Below are positions 1 to 4,176 of a DNA stretch of 22,898 bases, in pieces (the first letter of the stretch is position 1; each line of letters begins with the position of its first letter). The notes beneath the pieces were generated by a model. It searched no databases, was not told the DNA's origin, and worked only from the letters and a program-made list of their open reading frames with translations. This DNA comes from a virus. The DNA lies in the IMG/VR virus record IMGVR_UViG_3300046698_000017, positions 1-22,898 of that record. The stretch is one strand, 5' to 3'. The translations under genes and the position numbers were made by a program.

Positions 1-143
1 CGCCGCAAATGCGTCGGGTCATAGCCCATGACATCCCCAAACCCATAGAGGTCTTTGACGAGAACAGGCCCGATCCGGCGATCACATTCAGCCGTTTCAA
101 AGCCTTCCCGTCTAAGTTCCTCTAGGGTTCGGAGATTTGCCAT
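1..143 (-). CDS. Putative PD-(D/E)XK-like nuclease, partial (C-terminus outside window)
   Basis: Only the first 47 codons are present; the gene runs off the left edge. The visible N-terminus carries LRREGFETAECDRRIG followed by KDLYGFGDV. This resembles a common phage protein family in which an LRxxGY helix is followed by a DLFGF-D motif, the metal-binding part of a restriction-endonuclease-like fold. That family link is from memory of the motif, not a search. The start codon overlaps the stop of the upstream gene (TAATG), so translation is probably coupled and no strong Shine-Dalgarno is visible. Its place next to an ssDNA-binding protein and a Sak4-like ATPase fits a role in recombination or Holliday-junction processing, which is inference. 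Confidence 0.5.
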   Translation of the reverse strand, partial: MANLRTLEELRREGFETAECDRRIGPVLVKDLYGFGDVMGYDPTHLR

Positions 144-502
144 TAGAAGGGCATAGACCCTGAGTCAGCAGATGCTTTGAAGTCACCGATAGCGCAAACG
201 ACTTTACCCTTCTTTGTCGTCGGATGCGTTACCGTAGCCTTGAAGGTTTTTCCTTCCACCAGATCGGTGTCCCATGAATACTTTCCGTCCGGCTGTTTCT
301 CGGCTCCAAGTAGAGGGAGCAAGTCGGCAATCTGATTCGGCCACGTAAGGACTTTACCGCTCGTCCCGTTGTATTCAAGAATCCATTCGTAAGCCTTCTT
401 GCCGCTCACCTCTTTGCGTATGACCTTCTGGATTTCAAAGTCATACGTCCCGTCTGGAATGTCGTCGTGAAACGATCCTGATACATCGGTTTCCTCTCTC
501 AT
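143..502 (-). CDS. Putative ssDNA-binding protein (DUF669-like)
   Basis: This 119-residue protein has a predicted beta-rich body (IPDGTYDFEIQKV, KAYEWILEYNG, FKATVTHP) and a short C-terminal tail ending SADSGSMPF. Phage DUF669 proteins of similar size lie beside Sak4/AAA_24 ATPases and are thought to bind single-stranded DNA. The final Met-Pro-Phe resembles the Ile-Pro-Phe tip that bacterial SSBs use to dock partner proteins. The start overlaps the stop of the Sak4-like gene by four bases (ATGA), so the two are translationally coupled. The assignment rests on neighbourhood, size and the tail. The body has no unambiguous motif, so another small recombination cofactor is possible. Confidence 0.55.
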   Translation of the reverse strand: MREETDVSGSFHDDIPDGTYDFEIQKVIRKEVSGKKAYEWILEYNGTSGKVLTWPNQIADLLPLLGAEKQPDGKYSWDTDLVEGKTFKATVTHPTTKKGKVVCAIGDFKASADSGSMPF

Positions 503-1392
503 GCTTTTTTCTCCTTACCTTCAATTTTCTCTTTAAAGAATTTAATCAGCTTATCAGCGTTCTCGGTACTCAAGTCTTCAATCTCCGTCGCTTGAGCCTT
601 GAGTAGCCACTTGTCCAAATCCTCCTGCGGAACCTGTAAAACTTCCACGAAATGATTCAGCTTGGCGACCTGTTCAGCAGAGGCAAGCGTGATTGGTTGG
701 ATGGGCCTATCAATCACGGCGGCCCCGTACATCTTCTTAAACGTCTCGAAGTCAAAAGCCATCTTTGCCCCCGTCACGAATCCCTCAACCCTGCTTTTCT
801 TGACGACGGCATAAATGTCTTGACCGGAGAATTGCGTTTCCAGCCAGAGGTCTAAGTCGTAATCCAGCTTTTCGGGGCCGTCCCAAACGCTTCCCTCTTT
901 GACGAGTACGCCCTTATCGTCCTTTGACCACTTATCTTTCGTGTGGCAGATCATCATCACCGAAAGATCAAGGTCAGGGCGCATGAGCCATCCCATCAGT
1001 TTACGCGCTCCCTTCTCGGCTTCCTTCTGAGACTTCTTGAACTCAGAGCTAACGCCACGATCCTCGGCGGCGAACATCTCCACGCGGTAAGGTTTCGTCA
1101 AAGAATCCACGATGATCCATTTATAAGGATGCTTTGTTGTGGCTAATTCTTTGACTTGCGCCGTGATCTCTGCGAAGTCTTGACTTCCTTCCAAGGGACC
1201 AAAATACAGACCTCCCGAAAGGGCTAACTTCTTCTGGTACTGCTCTCTCGTAATTCCGGCCTCGGTGTCGATGTAGAAAGGCATCTGTGCATTGAGCGCA
1301 AACGAACTCTTGCGACTCCCGGCTGGCCCCGATACGAGGATCTTTGGCTTTTGCGGCTTAACGACTTCTGGTTTGACTCCTTTTAGTGCCAT
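499..1392 (-). CDS. Sak4-like RecA-fold ATPase (AAA_24 type), recombination
   Basis: This 297-residue P-loop ATPase has a Walker A region GPAGSRKS at residues 22-29, an FYIDTEAG strand typical of the AAA_24 family near residue 40, a Walker B WIIVDS at 92-97 and a sensor-like MMICHTKDK near 147-153. Phage Sak4 proteins are single-strand annealing/recombination ATPases that work with a phage ssDNA-binding protein, and the coupled downstream gene fits that partner. The Walker A is unusual because the residue before the invariant Lys is Arg rather than Gly. An AAGGAG site lies 8 bases upstream of the ATG. The C-terminal third is helical and Lys/Glu-rich and may be a partner-binding region. Confidence 0.75.
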   Translation of the reverse strand: MALKGVKPEVVKPQKPKILVSGPAGSRKSSFALNAQMPFYIDTEAGITREQYQKKLALSGGLYFGPLEGSQDFAEITAQVKELATTKHPYKWIIVDSLTKPYRVEMFAAEDRGVSSEFKKSQKEAEKGARKLMGWLMRPDLDLSVMMICHTKDKWSKDDKGVLVKEGSVWDGPEKLDYDLDLWLETQFSGQDIYAVVKKSRVEGFVTGAKMAFDFETFKKMYGAAVIDRPIQPITLASAEQVAKLNHFVEVLQVPQEDLDKWLLKAQATEIEDLSTENADKLIKFFKEKIEGKEKKA

Positions 1393-1519
1393 GTGTGTTT
1401 TCTCCTTGACGTTATTAGAGTCCCGTCACGGACTTTATTGGAAAATAGGGGTGCCCTTTCTTAAACATCGTTTTTGGAAAGGGGATCGCTGTAGCTACGT
1501 TGATAAATACCAGTAGGCA
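1393..1519 (-). other. Gap with two micro-ORFs, possibly a broken small gene
   Basis: This leftward gap between the 56-residue gene and the Sak4-like gene holds two tiny ORFs. One starts by TAATG overlap at 1520 (MPTGIYQRSYSDPLSKNDV, 1461-1520). The other starts at 1468 in the +1 frame (MFKKGHPYFPIKSVTGL, 1415-1468). MPTGIY is a frequent start of phage proteins, and KKGHPYFP also looks like genuine phage coding sequence, so a single gene disrupted by a frameshift is possible. No terminator or clear promoter is seen. The AAGGAG site of the next gene lies at its downstream end. Confidence 0.3.
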
Positions 1520-1690
1520 TTATTCTTTTTCCTCGTCGGCGGCGAGAAGCTCTTTGACCAAGACTTCTTCCCGCCGAAGCACTTTTTCTTTGCCCATAAT
1601 CACAATCTTCTGATCCAAAACATCACAAAGCGTTTCGTTAATCAGGTTCAGCCTGTTCAGCAGTTTCTGGCGTTCGGCGTGGCTAATCAT
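1520..1690 (-). CDS. Small helical protein of unknown function
   Basis: This 56-residue protein starts MISHAERQKLLNRLNLINET and ends in an acidic Lys/Glu-rich helix. It has no cysteines, signal peptide or membrane segment, and its heptad-like leucines suggest one or two amphipathic helices. I chose the ATG at 1690 because it overlaps the end of the upstream gene (TATGATTAG). An upstream extension in the same frame gives a low-complexity Ser/Thr/Arg run that is only the shadow of the neighbouring gene. It belongs to the leftward operon. Function unknown. Confidence 0.55.
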   Translation of the reverse strand: MISHAERQKLLNRLNLINETLCDVLDQKIVIMGKEKVLRREEVLVKELLAADEEKE

Positions 1691-1916
1691 AATCGGGGGG
1701 CTCCGGCGGGTTCTGCGGGTCAAAGTGCGGCTCGTCGCAGTTGCCGTTGTTGCAGAGGGGATGGACGATATGGTCGCAGACCTCGCAAATCTCAGGAGAT
1801 TGCGCTTGCTCTTTAGACCCATGCTCATACCCTTTCTTATATCCAGCATTAAATCCTGCCGCAACTGCTTTGTTAACTCTTTTTTGCAACTCTTCCGCTT
1901 CTGATGGCGTATTCAT
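1683..1916 (-). CDS. Small putative zinc-binding protein
   Basis: This 77-residue protein has a helical N-terminus (EAEELQKRVNKAVAAGF), a Gly/Lys/Tyr middle, and a C-terminal metal-binding cluster CEVCDHIVHPLCNNGNCDEPH with four or five Cys and three His within about 22 residues. It ends in a Pro/Asp-rich tail. The arrangement suggests one zinc site; I cannot assign a family. An AAGGAT site lies just upstream of the ATG at 1916. It is one of several Cys-rich mini-proteins in this operon, which are commonly host-takeover or accessory factors in phages, though that role is inference here. Confidence 0.6.
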   Translation of the reverse strand: MNTPSEAEELQKRVNKAVAAGFNAGYKKGYEHGSKEQAQSPEICEVCDHIVHPLCNNGNCDEPHFDPQNPPEPPDYD

Positions 1917-1926
1917 AGGTTTATCC

Positions 1927-2106
1927 TTATTTGTTCGGGAAAGCGTCGGCTTCGACGGCGCGGTCCAGCTCTTCGCCTTCGCCGTATAGTTCTTGGAAAC
2001 AGTCGTAACAGTAATGGTGCTGGCTCACGAGGTTCGTGCCGTCCACCGTCCGGCGCGGCTCTCCGTGAAACGACGACGCTTCTTTACCGCACTTGTCACA
2101 GGTCAT
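1927..2106 (-). CDS. Small putative zinc-ribbon protein
   Basis: This 59-residue protein carries CDKCGK near its N-terminus and HHYCYDCFQEL further on. The two CxxC knuckles, about 30 residues apart, are a typical four-Cys zinc ribbon. I chose the ATG at 2106 because AAGGAG sits seven bases before it. An in-frame ATG at 2151 would add MNCCPSCEWLDKEIL and a further Cys cluster. That start overlaps the preceding stop (ATGA) and could be used by coupling, so the N-terminus is uncertain. Function unknown. Confidence 0.6.
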   Translation of the reverse strand: MTCDKCGKEASSFHGEPRRTVDGTNLVSQHHYCYDCFQELYGEGEELDRAVEADAFPNK

Positions 2107-2147
2107 TAGAATCTCCTTATCCAGCCATTCGCACGACGGGCAACAGT

Positions 2148-2327
2148 TCATCTGTGCCCCAAAATAAAGACCGCGCACGCCGTCAACATCACCACCACCA
2201 TCGCCCAGCAGACGAACCCGGCGTAGTCCATGGCATGGTAGAAGAGGCGTCGGATGTTCCGCTGTCGGCGTTCAAGGACAAAACGGGCCATCATCTGCTG
2301 GCGGGACTTGCTTCCGTAGTCGCTCAC
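2148..2327 (-). CDS. Small single-pass membrane protein, GTG start
   Basis: This 59-residue protein has a basic cytosolic-looking N-terminal half (RFVLERRQRNIRRLFYH) and a hydrophobic segment at residues 38-56 (GFVCWAMVVVMLTACAVFIL), followed by only three residues. I chose the GTG at 2327 because GGAGG lies six bases upstream and the codon overlaps the previous stop (GTGA). Longer in-frame starts read into the neighbouring gene. The topology is that of a C-terminally anchored membrane protein. It is too small and too early in the genome to call a holin with confidence; superinfection exclusion or a host membrane target are alternatives. Function unknown. Confidence 0.55.
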   Translation of the reverse strand: MSDYGSKSRQQMMARFVLERRQRNIRRLFYHAMDYAGFVCWAMVVVMLTACAVFILGHR

Positions 2328-2506
2328 GATTTCGCCTCCCAGTTCTTCGCGTCCGGCCCACACCCGCTGGCCGTGAGCCGCTCGATGTTGCAGAACCATA
2401 GCTTCGTATCGCCCGTCACCACGTCCAGATGAGAACTGGAGGGATGGGAACAGCGCGGCATGAATTCGTCCAGCTCGCAGTATTTGCAGTCCTTACACAG
2501 TTTCAT
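2324..2506 (-). CDS. Cys-rich small phage protein
   Basis: This 60-residue protein starts MKLCKDCKYCELDEF. It has cysteines in a CxxCxxC N-terminal knuckle, a central PRCSHP and a C-terminal FCNIERLTASGCGPDAKNW. The same layout (a CKDCK start, a middle DxVTG, a closing CGxxxxxW) recurs in short phage proteins of unknown function and suggests a zinc-stabilised fold. A strong AGGAGG lies upstream of the ATG, inside the end of the preceding gene, and start and stop overlap as ATGA. It is part of the leftward operon. Confidence 0.7.
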   Translation of the reverse strand: MKLCKDCKYCELDEFMPRCSHPSSSHLDVVTGDTKLWFCNIERLTASGCGPDAKNWEAKS

Positions 2507-2649
2507 CGGTTGGTTTCCTCCTGCCGCGCAAAGCGTTCGTCAAGCTGGCGCACGGCAGCATGAACTTCGGCACATCCGTCAGAACAGAAAGCGTCGTCCC
2601 GGTCCTCTTTTACTTCCATCCCGCATTGACGGCAATTAGTTGGATTCAT
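2503..2649 (-). CDS. Small zinc-ribbon protein, likely leaderless
   Basis: This 48-residue protein starts MNPTNCRQCGMEV and has a second Cys pair in FCSDGCAEVH. The resulting CxxC/CxxxC set resembles short zinc ribbons that recognise nucleic acid or protein. A charged helix (VRQLDERFARQEE) follows. The stop overlaps the next start (ATGA). No Shine-Dalgarno precedes the ATG. Instead a promoter with TTGACA, a 17-bp spacer and TAAGCT ends six bases before it, so the transcript probably begins at or next to the start codon. Function unknown. Confidence 0.6.
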   Translation of the reverse strand: MNPTNCRQCGMEVKEDRDDAFCSDGCAEVHAAVRQLDERFARQEETNR

Positions 2650-2655
2650 AGGGAA

Positions 2656-2684
2656 AGCTTACCATTTGTTACACAGCGTGTCAA
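2656..2684 (-). promoter_or_regulatory. Leftward sigma-70-like promoter abutting a start codon
   Basis: On the minus strand a perfect -35 (TTGACA, 2684-2679) is followed by a 17-bp spacer and a weaker -10 (TAAGCT, 2661-2656). The usual +1 distance places initiation at the A of the ATG at 2649. It lies within the end of, and just downstream from, the ribbon-helix-helix gene and would drive the small-gene operon separately from it. Confidence 0.55.
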
Positions 2685-2687
2685 CAA

Positions 2688-2849
2688 TTATTTTATCGAC
2701 GATAACTCAAAAGGAAAGAGAACGGCTTTAACGTACTGCGACAACTTCATACCTTTCTCGTCTGCTTCCCGTCGGAGATATTGCATCTCGTCAGGCTTCA
2801 TGCGAACGGCTAATATCGGGTACTTGCGCTTCTGTTCCTTATAGTCCAT
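2688..2849 (-). CDS. Ribbon-helix-helix transcriptional regulator
   Basis: This 53-residue protein has a short basic lead, a strand (PILAVRMKP) and two helices (DEMQYLRREADEKG and LSQYVKAVL), the Arc/MetJ/CopG ribbon-helix-helix order. Such proteins dimerise, and the paired strands enter the DNA major groove at short palindromes. GGAGGT lies seven bases before the ATG. It is the first leftward gene and faces a divergent promoter region containing a perfect GTCTAGAC palindrome, so autoregulation and control of the rightward cassette are reasonable inferences. Members of this fold can also be antitoxins, but no toxin partner is visible. Confidence 0.7.
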   Translation of the reverse strand: MDYKEQKRKYPILAVRMKPDEMQYLRREADEKGMKLSQYVKAVLFPFELSSIK

Positions 2850-2868
2850 GGGTGTTACCTCCGCCACC

Positions 2869-2897
2869 TATATAACATTTTGTTTTTGACTTGTCTA
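2869..2897 (-). promoter_or_regulatory. Leftward promoter of the regulator gene
   Basis: On the minus strand TAGACA (2897-2892), a 17-bp spacer and TATATA (2874-2869) form a good sigma-70-like promoter 20 bases upstream of the regulator's ATG. Its -35 overlaps the GTCTAGAC palindrome. Confidence 0.5.
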
Positions 2898-2914
2898 GAC
2901 CTATTTCCTAATAT
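2886..2914 (+). promoter_or_regulatory. Rightward promoter of the DUF6948-like/repeat cassette
   Basis: TTGACT (2886-2891), a 17-bp spacer and TAATAT (2909-2914) form a near-consensus promoter. It faces away from the leftward regulator promoter and shares DNA with it. The predicted leader is about 40 nt and contains the strong AAGGAGA of the next gene. Confidence 0.6.
2893..2900. promoter_or_regulatory. Perfect palindrome GTCTAGAC, candidate operator
   Basis: This self-complementary octamer lies in the spacer of the rightward promoter and overlaps the -35 of the leftward promoter. A protein bound here could occlude both. The adjacent ribbon-helix-helix gene is the obvious candidate binder, by inference only. 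Confidence 0.4.
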
Positions 2915-2960
2915 ACCCCCACAGCCTCCGCAGAGGCCCGATAGAAAAGGAGAAATAAAA

Positions 2961-3290
2961 ATGTTGTGTAAATGTGATTGCTGTAATGCGCCGGGTGGTG
3001 TACCAAGATATCTAGCAAGCGAAATTGTACCTGATGTTCGTATCGTAATTCTCCAGCGTGGATGGGTAGCTGTCGGAATATTTCAGAAAGGTGAAGATGG
3101 TGCGCGATTCCTTAAGAACGCTTCCATTATTCGCATATGGGGAACAACGAAAGGGCTTGGAGAAGTTTGCGCTGGCCCCACTTCAAGCACAAAACTTGAT
3201 CCATGTGGCGATATGGCTTTTCATGAGTTCACCATTGTTTCGACGCTGAAAGCCGACGCAAAAGGGTGGAAGAATTATGTTGCTTGGTGA
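2961..3290 (+). CDS. DUF6948-like small protein of unknown function
   Basis: This 109-residue protein starts [18 protein letters not shown]. It then carries [42 protein letters not shown] and a short tail. The RGWVxVG, [12 protein letters not shown] and DPCxxxxFHE blocks match what I remember of the DUF6948 family found in phages and bacteria, whose function is unknown. An AAGGAGA site nine bases before the ATG fixes the start; an upstream in-frame extension to 2880 has no support. The extra N-terminal Cys cluster (five Cys in the first dozen residues or so) is unusual. The next gene starts inside its last five codons in another frame, so the two are likely co-translated. Confidence 0.65.
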   Translation: MLCKCDCCNAPGGVPRYLASEIVPDVRIVILQRGWVAVGIFQKGEDGARFLKNASIIRIWGTTKGLGEVCAGPTSSTKLDPCGDMAFHEFTIVSTLKADAKGWKNYVAW

Positions 3291-3534
3291 GGACAGTCAA
3301 ACAACTTACGGGAACGGGAACGGGAACGGGTACGGGTACGGGTACGGGAACGGGAACGGGAACGGGAACGGGGACGGGAACGGGTACGGGAACGGGAACG
3401 GGGACGGGAACGGGTACGGGAACGGGAACGGGAACGGGGACGGGGACGGGAACGGGTACGGGAACGGGGACGGGAACGGGTACGGGAACGGGAACGGGGA
3501 CGGGTACGGGAACGGGTACGGGGACGGGTGGTAG
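3277..3534 (+). CDS. Gly-(Asn/Tyr/Asp) dipeptide-repeat protein
   Basis: This 85-residue ORF starts [10 protein letters not shown] and then consists of 37 consecutive X-Gly dipeptides, with X being Asn, Tyr or Asp, before a final Trp. It overlaps the end of the DUF6948-like gene by 14 bases, and the promoter-proximal context supports translation. Every Gly codon is GGG and every X codon ends in AC. The codon choice is therefore rigid, and selection may act on the nucleic acid as much as on the peptide. I recall similar glycine/tyrosine repeat ORFs next to DUF6948 genes elsewhere, but cannot verify that here. The peptide would be disordered or amyloid/aggregate-prone. It may be a non-translated repeat instead. 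Confidence 0.5.
   Translation: MLLGEDSQTTYGNGNGNGYGYGYGNGNGNGNGDGNGYGNGNGDGNGYGNGNGNGDGDGNGYGNGDGNGYGNGNGDGYGNGYGDGW
3307..3528 (+). repeat. 37-copy GGGnAC hexamer array with G-quadruplex potential
   Basis: The array is 222 bp of perfect 6-bp periodicity. Only one position varies: A, T or G, never C. Each unit supplies a GGG run separated by 3-nt loops, so any four adjacent units meet the standard G3N1-7 quadruplex rule, on the DNA plus strand and in the mRNA. A higher-order 5-unit pattern (GAC, AAC, TAC, AAC, AAC) recurs about four times, which points to growth by duplication of multi-unit blocks. Confidence 0.95.
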
Positions 3535-3625
3535 GCCCGATAGATTTGTTGGTTGTGGTCAAAGTAGGCTTTAAGCATCCAACAGCCCTGCCCTCAATTC
3601 TAGATGCGAGGGAGAAAACTGGATG

Positions 3626-3752
3626 TGTAAGAATGAGGGAAAGGGAGTGGGTTCAAATCCCACCGCCAGCCAAGGCTCGAAAGAGTCATAACCGAGACAT
3701 TGCGGGAATCGGCTGGTGTAGCTCAACTTGGATGAGCCTCCACATTCTTATA
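3626..3752 (+). tRNA. Candidate circularly permuted tRNA gene (3' half before 5' half)
   Basis: The 3' half comes first. A perfect T-arm (GTGGG 3647-3651, loop TTCAAAT, CCCAC 3659-3663) is followed by acceptor strand CGCCAGC (3664-3670). After a 41-nt linker comes the 5' half: acceptor strand GCTGGTG (3712-3718), TA, and a D-arm GCTC/GAGC (3721-3737) with G18G19. The two acceptor strands pair over 7 bp with one G-U. TAAGAATG (3628-3635) pairs perfectly with CATTCTTA (3743-3750), where the anticodon arm belongs, and weaker pairs extend it both ways. Joining 3749 to 3626 would give stem CATTC/GAATG with loop TTTGTAA, a classic tRNA-Thr(TGT) loop on a Thr-like acceptor. That leaves an extra-long linker and variable region. 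With canonical spacing the stem is TCCAC/GAGGG with an A-A mismatch and possible anticodon TCT. CCA is not encoded. Neither half has a normal partner on its other side. Confidence 0.6.
3673..3711 (+). other. Linker between permuted tRNA halves, with GAAA-loop hairpin
   Basis: The linker joins the would-be mature 3' end to the mature 5' end. GGCTC-GAAA-GAGTC (3674-3687) forms a 5-bp hairpin (one G-U) capped by a GNRA tetraloop. A weaker CCGA/TCGG pairing follows up to the 5' acceptor strand. In permuted tRNA or tmRNA precursors this segment is the part removed by RNase P and 3'-end processing. Confidence 0.45.
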
Positions 3753-3805
3753 GGCCACAGCCAACGTACTTTTACAGAGAAGCCGGAGCAAGGGGAGGTT
3801 AGGAT

Positions 3806-3898
3806 ATGAGCGATAAGTGCAAGCACCACGTTTTTATATGGGAGCGGTGCGAGGCCTGTGTCGATCTCGACGGTGAAGGCGCGGGTTGCAATCGGTAG
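3806..3898 (+). CDS. 30-residue Cys/His mini-protein
   Basis: This ORF starts MSDKCKHHVFIWERCEACVD and ends GEGAGCNR. The CxHH and CxxC pairs make a plausible four-ligand zinc site in a very short protein. A purine-rich GGGAGG element lies about ten bases before the ATG, which supports translation. The CKHHVF...CxxC arrangement is seen in short phage proteins of unknown function, as far as I remember. It is the first ORF after the permuted tRNA and probably belongs to the rightward early transcript. Confidence 0.5.
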   Translation: MSDKCKHHVFIWERCEACVDLDGEGAGCNR

Positions 3899-3921
3899 AT
3901 AAGTTTTGTACAAATTCTTTA

Positions 3922-3984
3922 TGGTACCCGCTAAAACCAAAACATCCCATTTCCCCGTCGGGCGTAGAACCTTAGCGGGTATCA
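3922..3984 (+). promoter_or_regulatory. 13-bp inverted repeat with 37-nt loop upstream of the replication genes
   Basis: TGGTACCCGCTAA (3922-3934) pairs with TTAGCGGGTATCA (3972-3984), with twelve Watson-Crick pairs and one G-U. The loop contains a small CCC/GGG hairpin. No T-run follows, so it does not look like an intrinsic terminator. It sits 36 bases before the next start codon and could be a structured leader, a protein-binding site or an antiterminator element. Confidence 0.5.
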
Positions 3985-4020
3985 CTATGTCCCGGCGGGG
4001 TCTATTTATCAGGGGGGTCT

Positions 4021-4176
4021 ATGCAAGAAATTGAGGACGTTGACCGTCGTAAAGCGTTTGCCGTAGCCGTCTTGTCTGAATCGTGGGCTGGCGCAGAGTT
4101 TCCGCCTGAACTGATACTGGAAGCCAAACGCATCCGTACCCGCATGCTGGAAGAAGGCACATGGCTGAACGCATGA
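4021..4176 (+). CDS. Small protein of unknown function upstream of primase
   Basis: This 51-residue protein starts MQEIEDVDRRKAFAVAVLSE and continues SWAGAEFPPELILEAKRIRT, ending MLEEGTWLNA. It is helical and charged, with no cysteines or signal. AGGGGGG lies five bases before the ATG. Its last 16 bases overlap the primase-helicase start, so the two genes are translationally coupled, and it may modulate or load that enzyme (inference). I do not recognise the family. Confidence 0.6.
   Translation: MQEIEDVDRRKAFAVAVLSESWAGAEFPPELILEAKRIRTRMLEEGTWLNA

Noticed and set aside
1405-1440. TTGACG as a rightward promoter
   Set aside because: No -10 lies at a usable distance, and it would transcribe against the operon; it is simply the complement of the Sak4 gene's ribosome-binding region.
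3307-3528. Possible CRISPR array
   Set aside because: The period is 6 bp with no spacers; it is a simple hexamer repeat.
3647-3672. Ordinary tRNA or attachment-site fragment ending here
   Set aside because: No partner for the CGCCAGC acceptor strand exists at the normal distance upstream, no integrase is in the window, and the matching 5' strand lies downstream.
3623-3691. 22-codon ORF starting MCKNEGKGVGSNPTASQ
   Set aside because: SNPTAS is the usual false peptide read through a tRNA T-arm, and the ORF lies over the permuted tRNA's 3' half.
3626-3752. Permuted (two-piece) tmRNA
   Set aside because: The D-arm is a normal 4-bp tRNA D-stem with G18G19, the acceptor lacks the G3-U70 alanine pair, and no tag reading frame is visible.
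3921-4034. 37-codon ORF starting MVPAKTKTSHFP
   Set aside because: It has no ribosome binding site, lies over the inverted repeat, and overlaps the better-supported gene at 4021.
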